Source: CAYTTR01 sp964440805
Lineage (GTDB): Bacteria > Acidobacteriota > Aminicenantia > Aminicenantales > Aminicenantaceae
Length of the DNA: 57,127 nt
Reading direction: 5' to 3'
NCBI GenBank assembly: GCA_964440805.1
Contig: CAYTTR010000015.1
Coordinates: forward strand, 1-57,127
The translations under genes and the position numbers were made by a program. Below the pieces are notes generated by a model. That model saw nothing but the letters and a program-made list of their open reading frames with translations, searched no databases and had not been told where the DNA came from. This document shows, piece after piece, positions 37,686 through 46,349 of the stretch (the first letter of the stretch is position 1; each line of letters starts with the position of its first letter).

Positions 37686-38045
37686 TTATTTAATACGATA
37701 AAACCACATTAAGGGAAGCCATAATTGATGACCGTAAGGTATTTCTTTATGATTAATCAGAATTCTGGTGTCTTCCCAGTCATGGACAAGATTAAATAAC
37801 TTGAAAAGTTCTTCCACTTCCTCTGACGTATAAGTGGCTGAATGGCGAATCCATTCCCCTTCGCCTTCCTGGTGATAGGTGGGATTTTTACTGGCAATTT
37901 CAACCGCTTTTTCATATTTGGGAGTAACTTTCCGGCCGAACTCAATTGTGACTTTGAAATTTTTGGCTTTGGTGGAAGGATGAAGAATGGAGCCGAGCTT
38001 TTCCTGGGCAGCTTCTTCCATGCTTTTATAATCACTTTTTGTCAT
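37686..38045 (-). CDS. Conserved-looking small protein of unknown function
   Basis: I start at ATG 38045 (119 residues). The open frame continues upstream through the scaffold gap, but that extension is an artefact. The protein is soluble, with a helix at 6-14 (YKSMEEAAQ), a beta-rich middle (NFKVTIEFGRKV), a helix 75-95 (SEEVEELFKLFNLV) and a terminal segment ending WLPLMWFYRIK. Not a family I recognise. The ribosome site is weak (AAAG). It converges on tnaA, only eleven bases apart. Confidence 0.6.
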   Translation of the reverse strand: MTKSDYKSMEEAAQEKLGSILHPSTKAKNFKVTIEFGRKVTPKYEKAVEIASKNPTYHQEGEGEWIRHSATYTSEEVEELFKLFNLVHDWEDTRILINHKEIPYGHQLWLPLMWFYRIK

Positions 38046-38105
38046 TGCTGTTTTCTTTAGTTTTCTTTTTATACAATTATAGCAACTCTTGTCAATAGAA
38101 GGGGA

Positions 38106-38205
38106 NNNNNNNNNNNNNNNNNNNNNNNNNNNNNNNNNNNNNNNNNNNNNNNNNNNNNNNNNNNNNNNNNNNNNNNNNNNNNNNNNNNNNNNNNNNNNNN
38201 NNNNN
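38106..38205. other. Scaffold gap of 100 N, flanked by the same 12 bases
   Basis: AATAGAAGGGGA stands immediately before and immediately after the Ns. The gap length of exactly 100 is a placeholder, and the two contigs may simply overlap here. The gap edge coincides with the start of a repeat. Confidence 0.9.
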
Positions 38206-38212
38206 AATAGAA

Positions 38213-38343
38213 GGGGACGTTCCCCAAAGGGACACCCCTTCCCCAAGAGAAGTGAAATTTTGCTGTTCTCGTTGCTTGATTTAATAAGAATCATAAATTA
38301 GACTTTCCTCTGGAAGGGGTGTCCCTTTGGGGAACGTCCTCCC
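38213..38343. repeat. Palindromic 131-bp element with 28-bp terminal inverted repeats
   Basis: Bases 38215-38242 and 38312-38339 are perfect reverse complements; each includes GGACGTTCCCC and GGGACACCCCTTCC. About 70 AT-rich bases lie between. The motif recurs once more at 7264-7293. No coding frame is seen. The right arm ends nine bases before the queA start, so it forms part of the queA leader. Confidence 0.75.
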
Positions 38344-38351
38344 TTAAGAAA

Positions 38352-39383
38352 ATGAGAGTCTCGGAGTTTGATTTTGAGCTTCCCTCGGAGCTTATTGCTC
38401 AAAAGCCTCTTCGCCGGAGAGATCATTCCAGAATGATGATTCTTGACCGTAAAAGGAAGACCATAGAGCATACCAGGTTTTTTCATTTTCCGGATTATTT
38501 CAATGATGGTGATGTCTTGGTTCTTAATGAATCCAAGGTAATCCCAGCCAGAGTCTGGGGGAGGATAGAAGAGAAAGAAATTGAATTTCTTTTTTTACGA
38601 GAAGTAAGGCCATGCATCTGGGAGGTTTTGTGCCGGCCGGCCAGGGTAGTAAACAAAGGAAAGAAGGCAATCTTTTCAAATCATCTTTTAGGGCGAGTGA
38701 AGGAAGAAGAAAAAGAAGGCAAAAGAATATTGGAATTTTCCTCTCCTGATGTTCTTTTAGAGCTTGAAAAAATCGGCTATCCTCCGCTTCCACCTTACAT
38801 TAAAAGACAGAAGAGGCAGCAGAAATTAAAAGAAATGGATTTAAGACGTTATCAGACAGTTTACGCCAAAGAAAAAGGCTCTATTGCCGCTCCCACTGCA
38901 GGCATGCATTTTACCAAAAATATTCTCGATGACCTAAAGAAAAAGGGAGTTAATGTAGTTAATATAATCCTCCATGTGGGATTAGCTACTTTTCAACCTG
39001 TCAGGGAAGAAAAGGTGGAAGGGCACTTCATGCCGGAGGAAACTTATTCCCTTGATGATAAGGCTGCTGCCTTACTTAATCAGACAAAAGAAGAATCGCG
39101 GTTAATTACTGCTGTCGGGACTACCTCAGTCCGGGCTCTGGAAAGTGCCTGGCAGAGTGGAAAAATTAACCCCAGGAGTGAGGCTACAGATCTTTTTATT
39201 TATCCGGGTTATGAATTCAAGGCTGTAGACAGGCTTTTAACCAATTTTCATCTTCCCCGTTCCACTCTTTTGATGCTGGTCTCTGCCTTTGCCGGGAAAG
39301 ATTTTATTTTCGAAGCATACCAAGAAGCAGTCAAGTTGAAATACCGGTTTTTTAGTTATGGTGATTGTATGTTGATCCTTTGA
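38352..39383 (+). CDS. queA: S-adenosylmethionine:tRNA ribosyltransferase-isomerase
   Basis: A 343-residue QueA, which transfers the ribosyl group of SAM to preQ1 in tRNA on the way to queuosine. FDFELPSELIAQ, DHSRMM, VLNESKVIPAR, APTAGMHFT and TFQPVR are all family motifs, and TNFHLPRSTLLMLV comes near the end. ATG 38352 matches the usual N-terminus (MRVSEFDFELP); longer in-frame readings run into repeat DNA. There is no recognisable ribosome site because the palindromic element ends right before the start. Likely monocistronic. Confidence 0.95.
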   Translation: MRVSEFDFELPSELIAQKPLRRRDHSRMMILDRKRKTIEHTRFFHFPDYFNDGDVLVLNESKVIPARVWGRIEEKEIEFLFLREVRPCIWEVLCRPARVVNKGKKAIFSNHLLGRVKEEEKEGKRILEFSSPDVLLELEKIGYPPLPPYIKRQKRQQKLKEMDLRRYQTVYAKEKGSIAAPTAGMHFTKNILDDLKKKGVNVVNIILHVGLATFQPVREEKVEGHFMPEETYSLDDKAAALLNQTKEESRLITAVGTTSVRALESAWQSGKINPRSEATDLFIYPGYEFKAVDRLLTNFHLPRSTLLMLVSAFAGKDFIFEAYQEAVKLKYRFFSYGDCMLIL

Positions 39384-39502
39384 ATTTGCTTTCTTTAAGG
39401 TATGTTTACAGAATGGGAGGGCATACCTGATGCTCTCTCAGCCTATAGTTTAATCCACATTTATTGGAAGAAATGATTTGAATTAAATAAAGCTAACTTG
39501 GA

Positions 39503-40552
39503 TTATTTTTTAAATAATTTCCCTGAGGATGAAAAAGGATGGAATCCCAGGTGTTTATAGGCATTGGCGGTTATCTTACGTCCCCGGATAGACCTTTCCA
39601 GAAAGCCGATGCGCATGAGGAAAGGCTCATAGATTGATTCGATGGTGTCTTTATCTTCATCTATAGCTGCAGCGATAGTGTTTATGCCCACCGGGCCTCC
39701 GTTGAAGTTTTCAATAATGGTTAACAGGATTTTTCTGTCCACTTCGTCCAGTCCGAGTGAGTCCACTTCCATCATGTCAAGAGCTTTCTTGGCGTGGACT
39801 GAAGTGACTGTGCCATCCCCTTTGACTTCGGCGTAATCGCGGACTCTTCGGAGAAGACGGTTGGCTACTCGGGGAGTACCTCTTGAGCGAAGGGCTATTT
39901 GATGGGCTCCTTCTTCGTTCATGGCTACATTGAGGATTGTTGCTGAACGTTTGATAATTCTGGCCAGCTCTTCTTCACCGTAGTAGTCAAGCCGGTGAAT
40001 AATACCAAACCTTCCCCGGAGTGGAGCTGTGATCCGGCCGGCTCTGGTTGTGGCTCCGATGAGAGTAAATTTTTTCAGTCGAAGCTTATGGCTACGGGCT
40101 GCCGGCCCCTGACCGATGATGATATCAATACAATAGTCTTCCATGGCTGAGTAGAGAATTTCTTCAACGGCAGGGTGAAGACGGTGGATTTCATCAATGA
40201 ACAGAATTTCCTTTTCCTGAAGGTTAGTTAATATCGCTGAAAGGTCGCCGATCCGCTCGATCACCGGGCCGGATGTTGGTTTTATACCAACTCCCATTTC
40301 TTTGGCTATCAGGTAAGCCAGGCTGGTTTTTCCCAGACCGGGAGGGCCATAGAGAAGAACATGATCAAGTGATTCTTCGCGGTTCCGGGCAGCTTCAATG
40401 AAAATTTTCAGGTTTTCCTTTATAGTATCCTGGCCGATAAATTCATCGAAATTTCTTGGCCTCAGACTGTCTTCAAAAAGAAGGTCGTCTTTGGAGCGAA
40501 CCGGGCTTAGTATATCTTCTCTTGGCGGGTTTTGGTGAGCTTTCTTCATCAT
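39503..40552 (-). CDS. ruvB: Holliday junction branch migration helicase RuvB
   Basis: A 349-residue AAA+ motor. Walker A is GPPGLGKTSLA, Walker B LFIDEIHRL, sensor 1 IGATTRAG and the arginine finger region GRFGI. The winged-helix C-terminal domain contains GPVGINTIAAAIDED and ends with MRIGFLERSIRGRK. The first 20 residues (HQNPPREDILSP) are the variable tail. It is the last gene of yebC-ruvC-ruvA-ruvB, 48 bases after ruvA. Confidence 0.97.
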   Translation of the reverse strand: MMKKAHQNPPREDILSPVRSKDDLLFEDSLRPRNFDEFIGQDTIKENLKIFIEAARNREESLDHVLLYGPPGLGKTSLAYLIAKEMGVGIKPTSGPVIERIGDLSAILTNLQEKEILFIDEIHRLHPAVEEILYSAMEDYCIDIIIGQGPAARSHKLRLKKFTLIGATTRAGRITAPLRGRFGIIHRLDYYGEEELARIIKRSATILNVAMNEEGAHQIALRSRGTPRVANRLLRRVRDYAEVKGDGTVTSVHAKKALDMMEVDSLGLDEVDRKILLTIIENFNGGPVGINTIAAAIDEDKDTIESIYEPFLMRIGFLERSIRGRKITANAYKHLGFHPFSSSGKLFKK

Positions 40553-40600
40553 TTTTTCTTTAGTTTCAATCAGCCGGTAGGGTAAATCATAAAAAAAAAT

Positions 40601-41188
40601 TTAGATTTTAGCCAGTCTTTTTAAGCTTTCCTTCAAAAGGCTATCAAATTCTGTCTTCAGGGATAAATCTTTTACCGTTCCTTCAACCACTTGTTCCACT
40701 TCTTTCCGTTTAAATCCTAAATTCATCAAGGCCGAAACAAGATCTTCTTTTTCTTTTAATCCATTGGGAGAGAATACTTTCTGTTTCTCTTCCAGTTTTT
40801 CCTGAAGTTCGAGAGCGATGCGCATGGCTGTTTTTTTCCCTACCCCTGGAATTAGAGACAGTCTGGCAACGTCACTTCTTCTGATTGCTTCTTCCAGGTC
40901 AGCGGTTTCGATTCCGGAGAGAATATTGAGAGCGATTTTTGGTCCAATACTAGAGATGCTGATGAGTTTGAGAAAAAGCTCCTTTTCGCCTTCCGAGGAA
41001 AAACCATAAAGGGTAAGGGAACTGTCTGTCACATGAGTATAGATATAGAGTTCGGCTGTCTCGTTAATATCGCCCAAGTGAAAATAGGTGGAAAGGGGAA
41101 CCCAACAGCAGTACCCGACTCCACTGATGTCCAGAATTACCTGGTTTGAAGATTTGCGGATAATATTTCCTTTCAAATAGGCAATCAT
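40601..41188 (-). CDS. ruvA: Holliday junction DNA-binding protein RuvA
   Basis: A 195-residue RuvA. The OB domain begins MIAYLKGNI, the HhH motifs are in LLKLISISSIGPKIALNIL (read FLKLISISSIGPKIAL) and LSLIPGVGKKTAMRIALEL, and the C-terminal domain III contacts RuvB. It is two bases after ruvC, so translation is coupled. It tetramerises on four-way junctions and loads RuvB. Confidence 0.95.
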   Translation of the reverse strand: MIAYLKGNIIRKSSNQVILDISGVGYCCWVPLSTYFHLGDINETAELYIYTHVTDSSLTLYGFSSEGEKELFLKLISISSIGPKIALNILSGIETADLEEAIRRSDVARLSLIPGVGKKTAMRIALELQEKLEEKQKVFSPNGLKEKEDLVSALMNLGFKRKEVEQVVEGTVKDLSLKTEFDSLLKESLKRLAKI

Positions 41189-41190
41189 AT

Positions 41191-41703
41191 TTATGATATC
41201 TTATGATTTTGAGATTCTTTGATTTTTTCTTGGAAAGTCCTGTTGTTCAAGTGACAATAGGCTGCAGCTAAAGCATCAGTGGCATCCAAGGAGATGGAAT
41301 GGTCATTGATGTTCAGAAGATTTTTTATCATAGTTTGGACCTGGAACTTATCGGCCTGCCCGTAACCAGTAACTGCTTTTTTAATTTCCAGGGGTGAATA
41401 CTCAAAAAGAGGCCGGTTCTGGCTGGCCACAGCTACCAGGGCGGCCCCCCTTACTTGCCCTAAGGTTAGAGCTGTTTTTATGTTTTGAGCGTAAAAAGGA
41501 TTCTCTATGACCACTTCATCAGGTTGATGGGCAATGATTAACTCTTCGATAGCACTTCTTATGGTATTTATTTTATGGTGAAAAAGCTGTTTACGAGAGG
41601 GTTTAATCACTCCATAGTCTAATACTTTTAAAGTTTTTTCTTCCTGGCTAATGACACCGAAACCTGTAGCTCTGACACTTGGGTCGATACCAAGAACTTT
41701 CAT
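41191..41703 (-). CDS. ruvC: Crossover junction endodeoxyribonuclease RuvC
   Basis: About 170 residues. Catalytic acids: Asp in VLGIDPSVRATGFGV, Glu in VVIENPFYAQN, and the paired Asp in SLDATDALAAAYCH. The start is set at ATG 41703, where other RuvC proteins begin (MKVLGIDPS); a GTG 12 bases upstream is possible. It resolves junctions held by RuvAB, whose genes follow at once. Confidence 0.95.
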   Translation of the reverse strand: MKVLGIDPSVRATGFGVISQEEKTLKVLDYGVIKPSRKQLFHHKINTIRSAIEELIIAHQPDEVVIENPFYAQNIKTALTLGQVRGAALVAVASQNRPLFEYSPLEIKKAVTGYGQADKFQVQTMIKNLLNINDHSISLDATDALAAAYCHLNNRTFQEKIKESQNHKIS

Positions 41704-41727
41704 TTGCTCGACCACAAATTCAGTGCT

Positions 41728-42477
41728 TCAATTGGAGTATCTGGCAATTTCTTCTTCATCAATATCGAAGTTAGCCCATACGTTCTGGACATCATCATGG
41801 TCTTCCAGTTCATCTATAAGTCTTAATAACTGCTGGGCTTGTTTTCCTTCTAGCTTGATATAGTTTTTGGGAATATAACCCAGGTTAGAAACAGAGATGG
41901 AAATGTTGTTTTCTTTTAGAGAATCAACGACTTCTTCATAGCTCTTCGGAGGAGTGAAAATTTCATAGCTGCTTCCATCTTCCCGGAGATCTTCAGCTCC
42001 TGCCTCAAGAATTATGTCCAGGAGTTTGTCCTCAGAAGCCTGTGCTTTTTCCACCACTATATAGCCTTTTCTCTTGAACATCCAGGAGACACAACCGGAC
42101 TCCCCAATGTTTCCTCCATTCTTGGAGAAAATATGCCGAAGCTCAGAAACCGTACGGTTCTTGTTGTCAGTCAAGGTTTCAACATAAATGGCTACACCGC
42201 TAGGACCATAGCCTTCGTAACTCATTTCTTCGTAAGTAGTGCCTTCGAGCTGTCCTGTTCCTTTCATGATAGCTTTTTTGATGTTATCTGCGGGCATGTT
42301 AACTGCTTTGGCATCGGCGATGGCTTTTCTCAAACGGGGATTGGTGTCGGGGTCACCTCCGCCTGCCCGGGCAGCAACTGAAAGTTCGCGGATAATTTTG
42401 GTGAATATTTTTCCTCTTTTTGCGTCCTGGGCAGCCTTTTTGTGTTTGATGGAATGCCATTTGGAATGACCTGACAT
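41728..42477 (-). CDS. yebC: YebC/PmpR family protein (TACO1-like)
   Basis: A 249-residue YebC. MSGHSKWHSIKHKKAAQDAKR is the invariant start (here cited as SGHSKWHSIKHKKAAQD), with AARAGGGDPDTNPRLR and YEGYGPSGVAIYVE following. Members were described as transcription regulators and more recently as translation factors aiding difficult, e.g. proline-rich, sequences. AAAGGAG precedes the ATG. It heads the ruv operon, as in many bacteria, with a palindromic site just upstream. Confidence 0.95.
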   Translation of the reverse strand: MSGHSKWHSIKHKKAAQDAKRGKIFTKIIRELSVAARAGGGDPDTNPRLRKAIADAKAVNMPADNIKKAIMKGTGQLEGTTYEEMSYEGYGPSGVAIYVETLTDNKNRTVSELRHIFSKNGGNIGESGCVSWMFKRKGYIVVEKAQASEDKLLDIILEAGAEDLREDGSSYEIFTPPKSYEEVVDSLKENNISISVSNLGYIPKNYIKLEGKQAQQLLRLIDELEDHDDVQNVWANFDIDEEEIARYSN

Positions 42478-42490
42478 GGCTTCTCCTTTG

Positions 42491-42513
42491 ATTCTATCTG
42501 ATAGAATTCTATC
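42491..42513. promoter_or_regulatory. Overlapping palindromes upstream of yebC-ruvCAB
   Basis: ATTCTATC-T-GATAGAAT (42491-42507) and GATAGAATTCTATC (42500-42513) overlap, giving three alternating half-sites of GATAGAAT. It sits between the yebC ribosome site and the scaffold gap, where a repressor operator would lie. It could equally form a leader hairpin. Confidence 0.5.
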
Positions 42514-42537
42514 ATAATTGGAGTGAGAAAAAAAGCT

Positions 42538-42747
42538 GTCTAAATTTCATGCTGGTCAAGTCATCTATTTAAAAACTAATTAAACATGGCGANNNNNNNN
42601 NNNNNNNNNNNNNNNNNNNNNNNNNNNNNNNNNNNNNNNNNNNNNNNNNNNNNNNNNNNNNNNNNNNNNNNNNNNNNNNNNNNNNNNNNNNNGTCTAAAT
42701 TTCATGCTGGTCAAGTCATCTATTTAAAAACTAATTAAACATGGCGA
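42538..42747. other. Scaffold gap of 100 N (42593-42692) between identical 55-base flanks
   Basis: Bases 42538-42592 and 42693-42747 are identical, with the Ns between. A 55-base exact overlap is the pattern of two contigs ending at the same k-mer, so there is probably no missing sequence and one copy should be removed. The true yebC-mnmA spacing would then be about 155 bases shorter. Confidence 0.9.
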
Positions 42748-42786
42748 ATTACTGCAGATATTTTTTTAGTCTCGCCCATATTCTTT

Positions 42787-42840
42787 ACTGAACAGACGGA
42801 ACAGACCGAATAGACTGAATAGACTTTTTTATTTTCGAAC
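42787..42840. repeat. 9-bp tandem repeat, short array
   Basis: About four units of AGACYGAAY (ACTGAAC, AGACGGAAC, AGACCGAAT, AGACTGAAT, AGACT) are followed by TTTTTTATTTTCGAAC. The same array and the same following sequence recur at 56992-57066. It ends 44 bases before mnmA. Confidence 0.75.
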
Positions 42841-42884
42841 CAATCTATTTGGCATCGATCACATCTTCTGCTATTTTATTTCTA

Positions 42885-43985
42885 ATGAGTTCAAAAAGAG
42901 AAGAAAGCGTTGTTGTTGCCATGAGTGGCGGAGTGGATTCATCTATGGCTGCATTCCTGCTTAAAGAAAAGGGATTTAATGTGATTGGGATTACTATGGA
43001 TCTTTTTTCTCTTGATAAAGAGTTTTGCTTAGATGAGAGTTTAAGAAGCTGTTGTGGGAAAGGAGCGTTATCCAGTGCCAATCTTGTTTCAGCGAAACTT
43101 GGAATTCCTCATTATGTGGTTGATTTCAAGGAAATCTTTGAAGAGGCAGTAGTCTCCAATTTTATTAGAGAATATAGTTCCGGCCGGACTCCTAATCCAT
43201 GTATCCGCTGTAACCGCTATTTGAAATTTGAATTACTCTGGGAGAGAGCAAAAAAACTGGGGGTTTCTTATATTGCCACAGGTCACCACTCGCGGATCAT
43301 TTTTGACACCCAGAGTAAGTGTTACAGATTAAAAAAGGGAAAAGACAGGAGGAAGGACCAATCTTATTTTCTCTATAACCTTGGTCAGAGACACCTTGAA
43401 CACACACTTTTTCCCATAGGAGAATATACCAAAGAGAAAGTAAGGAAAATGGCCGAAGAGTTAGAATTGCCTGTTTCCAAGAGGCCGGAAAGCCAGGAAA
43501 TCTGTTTTATTCCCGATAAAGATCATGTTCAGTTTTTGAAGAATAGGATTCCTGATGCTTTTCGTCCAGGAGCCATTGAAGATCCCGAAGGCAAGATTAT
43601 CGGAGAGCACCGAGGGATTCCTGGGTTTACTATTGGACAGCGCCGTGGCTTAGGTATTTCTTCTCCTTATCCTCTTTATGTTCTAAACATAAAACCGGAA
43701 ACCAATACTCTTGTAGTCGGGCCAGAGCCTTTTCTCTATAAGAGAAAGCTTGTAGCCACCTCTCTCAACTTCACCTGTCATCGACCGGATCAATCCCGGT
43801 TACAGTTAAGGGCAAAAGTTCGCTACAGGCAGGAAGAAACCAAAGTTGTGTTATCTTTTCTTGGAGAGGAGAAAGCAGAAGTGGAATTTGAAAAACCACA
43901 GCGTGCTGTCACTCCCGGCCAGGCTGTTGTTTTTTTTGACCAGGATGATGTAGTCGGGGGAGGGATTATTAAAAAAACAACTTAG
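42885..43985 (+). CDS. mnmA: tRNA-uridine 2-sulfurtransferase
   Basis: About 366 residues. MnmA adds sulfur to U34 of Lys, Glu and Gln tRNAs. AMSGGVDSS is the ATP-binding PP-loop, NPCIRCNRYLKF carries the first catalytic Cys and SQEICFIPD the second. GQRRGLGIS and the C-terminal beta-barrel (AVTPGQAVVFFD) are standard. I use ATG 42885; an in-frame TTG at 42849 would prefix residues read from repeat-adjacent DNA. No strong ribosome site is visible. Confidence 0.95.
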   Translation: MSSKREESVVVAMSGGVDSSMAAFLLKEKGFNVIGITMDLFSLDKEFCLDESLRSCCGKGALSSANLVSAKLGIPHYVVDFKEIFEEAVVSNFIREYSSGRTPNPCIRCNRYLKFELLWERAKKLGVSYIATGHHSRIIFDTQSKCYRLKKGKDRRKDQSYFLYNLGQRHLEHTLFPIGEYTKEKVRKMAEELELPVSKRPESQEICFIPDKDHVQFLKNRIPDAFRPGAIEDPEGKIIGEHRGIPGFTIGQRRGLGISSPYPLYVLNIKPETNTLVVGPEPFLYKRKLVATSLNFTCHRPDQSRLQLRAKVRYRQEETKVVLSFLGEEKAEVEFEKPQRAVTPGQAVVFFDQDDVVGGGIIKKTT

Positions 43986-44000
43986 TAAGAATAAAACAAT

Positions 44001-46154
44001 TTAATGGCGGGGAGGCAGGAAGGTTAGGAAAAAAGTAGTCCCTTTTTTGCGTTGGATCCGCACGGTTCCATTCATTTGTCGAACGAGAGATTGGACCAAC
44101 CGGAGTCCCAGCGATGATGTCTGGCTGATGCTGAATCCTTCAGGTACTCCAACTCCGTTATCTCCGACAATCAGTTTATATTCGCCATCATCAGATGTGC
44201 GGAACTGGATGCGTAGTTCGGGATTTTCTTTTGTTTCTTGTAGATGGGATTTAGGAAAAGCATGCTTGAGACTATTTGAGACCAGTTCATTTATAATCAA
44301 ACCGCAAGAAATTGCTGTATTGATATCCACCAAAGTGTCTTCGATATCAATATTTATTTGAATTTTTTCTTGATCAAAGTTGTAAGTTTGAAAAAGATGT
44401 GATATCAGGCTCTGAATGTAATGACCGATATTTATCCGGGAAAGGTCTGGTGATTGATATAGTTTCTCGTGGATTAAAGCCATTGAACGAATCCTGTTCT
44501 GGCTTTCTTTGAACATTTCCTGGGCCTTCTTATCTTTGAAGCGCCTGGCCTGTAAATTAAGCAGGGAAGAAATTACCTGCATATTGTTTTTAATTCGGTG
44601 ATGAATTTCTTGTAAAAGGATTTCTTTCTCTTCAATAGATTTCTTGAGCTGATCCTCGATTAATTTTCTTTTTAAAGTGCTGGCAAAAATTTCTCCCAAC
44701 ACTCGGAGAAGGGCTACTATTTCCACTGGCCAGGTTTTTTCTTTCCCGATTGATTCCAGACTGAGGAATCCCAGGACTTCCTGTCCAAAAGCGATAGGAA
44801 CATGAATAAAAGAACGAACATCACGCCATTGAAGATCTTTCAGAAAAGATTCATCTTTGTAACGAAGTTCAGAAACACTGGAAACATGGATTGTCTCCTT
44901 GTTATTAATTCGTTCCAAGTGATTTTTTAATCCTTCTTCATTGTAATTAATGGGAGAGGGAGATTGGAGGTTGGGCTTGTTAGCTAACCAGTCATAAGCC
45001 AAATAGACCTGTTTTTTTCCGGGAGATTGAAGATAGATGGAACATCTGCCTGATTCAGTTGTCTCACCTATTTTTTCCAACGCATTAATGATTTCCTTGT
45101 CAATTCTGTCAGAAGATAAGCCTATAAAGTTAGTGGAAATAGTAGTTATCAATTGTTCAAATTTGTTTTTTACTCTTTGTTGAGCTTCGGCATCCATTCT
45201 TTGGGTAATGTCTGATGCATAAATTAGATATCCCACAGTATTTTCATTCTCATCGAGAATCTTACTGCCTGATAATTGGGCATGAAAAAGAGAACCGTCC
45301 TTTCTTCTGGCCAATGCATGGTCAGAATAGGAGCTTTTTTCTTGAATTACATCCAGAAAATGATGGCAATCTTCTTCTTTTTGCAGGAGCAGGGCAAATC
45401 TTTTTGAGGAAATTTCTTCCGGGGAGAATCCCCAGAGTTGACAAAAAAATGAGTTAGCGAAGAAAATCCTTCCATCTGTTTCAACAATAACGAGGCCATG
45501 AGTGGTGGATTCAAGAGCTCTATCCTTGAGAAAAAATGCTTTTTCCTTGAGTTTTTCCTGGCTCTGATCACGGATAAAACATATTGCCAGCCACTGTTTC
45601 TTGATTTTTCCTGAGGAAAGAGATATTTCCAAAGGGATTTCTTCCCCGTCTTTCCTTAGTCCACTAACTTCCAGTCTGCTGCTTCCCTTAAGGCCGGCGG
45701 GGGATTTTTTTTGGAGGTTAAATTGATCATCGAATAGCTCATGGTTTTGCGGTGAAAGAAATAATTTAAAATCCTTACCCAGAGTTTCTTTTCTTAAATA
45801 ACGAAAGACATATTCCCAAGCATCATTCCAGTAACGGACACAGGATCTGGCATCAAGGATTACGATAGGTTGTCTGGAATATTCGAAAATTTTCCTGAAT
45901 TCTTCTTCTTTCTCCTGGAGTTCTGATTCGATTCTTTTTCTGCTTTCAATTCTGAGGGACATAAGAAACCCAAATAAGAGAAAAAGAAGAAAAGTAACGC
46001 TTCTGATGGTCAGTTCCTCCTGAGTAAAATCCCCAAATATGATCTCAGGCAAAGAGCTTTCAGGAGTTAATGAATGGCTAATAAAAGCCTGTAAAATCCA
46101 GGAAATTATACCAAAAACAAAGGCAAGAATAATGACTTTCAGGTTTACACGCAT
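44001..46154 (-). CDS. Membrane sensor histidine kinase: PAS-PAS-GAF-HisKA_2
   Basis: A 717-residue kinase. Two N-terminal membrane helices (~5-27 and ~52-70) leave only a short periplasmic loop. Two PAS domains follow (~88-200 and ~212-325; the second with DITQRMDAEA at its end). A GAF domain lies at ~335-495 (RSFIHVPIAFGQEVLGFLSL). The kinase core is EIHHRIKNNMQVISSLLNLQ, almost the same as in the propeller kinase, with ATPase motifs NELVSNSLKHAF and GDNGVGVP. Sensing is therefore probably cytoplasmic (PAS/GAF ligands). No receiver gene adjoins. It converges on mnmA with 15 bases between. Confidence 0.92.
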   Translation of the reverse strand: MRVNLKVIILAFVFGIISWILQAFISHSLTPESSLPEIIFGDFTQEELTIRSVTFLLFLLFGFLMSLRIESRKRIESELQEKEEEFRKIFEYSRQPIVILDARSCVRYWNDAWEYVFRYLRKETLGKDFKLFLSPQNHELFDDQFNLQKKSPAGLKGSSRLEVSGLRKDGEEIPLEISLSSGKIKKQWLAICFIRDQSQEKLKEKAFFLKDRALESTTHGLVIVETDGRIFFANSFFCQLWGFSPEEISSKRFALLLQKEEDCHHFLDVIQEKSSYSDHALARRKDGSLFHAQLSGSKILDENENTVGYLIYASDITQRMDAEAQQRVKNKFEQLITTISTNFIGLSSDRIDKEIINALEKIGETTESGRCSIYLQSPGKKQVYLAYDWLANKPNLQSPSPINYNEEGLKNHLERINNKETIHVSSVSELRYKDESFLKDLQWRDVRSFIHVPIAFGQEVLGFLSLESIGKEKTWPVEIVALLRVLGEIFASTLKRKLIEDQLKKSIEEKEILLQEIHHRIKNNMQVISSLLNLQARRFKDKKAQEMFKESQNRIRSMALIHEKLYQSPDLSRINIGHYIQSLISHLFQTYNFDQEKIQINIDIEDTLVDINTAISCGLIINELVSNSLKHAFPKSHLQETKENPELRIQFRTSDDGEYKLIVGDNGVGVPEGFSISQTSSLGLRLVQSLVRQMNGTVRIQRKKGTTFFLTFLPPRH

Positions 46155-46349
46155 TTTTTTTGGGGATTATCTTCAGGAAGAAGAATAGTCCCTGAAATTT
46201 TTTTTATGCTTCTGTAAATCATGGTAGCTTTTTCATATAAACACGATTTTTTCTCTTTTTCAACTTTAAATTTGGTTTTTTTAATGATAATTTTTCATAG
46301 AAAGCGAATACAACAATTCTCTGTTATCAAGAAGAGAAAATAGGCTGGT

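Noticed and set aside
37686..38294. A single 202-codon protein running through the scaffold gap
   Set aside because: The part upstream of 38045 is unknown bases plus palindromic-element sequence; the gap length is a placeholder.
38352..38352. preQ1 riboswitch before queA
   Set aside because: The short leader is occupied by the repeat arm, and no preQ1 motif is visible.
39384..39502. Bidirectional terminator between queA and ruvB
   Set aside because: GGTATG/CATACC and GAGGGCAT/ATGCTCTC can pair, but no U-tract follows on either strand and the stems compete.
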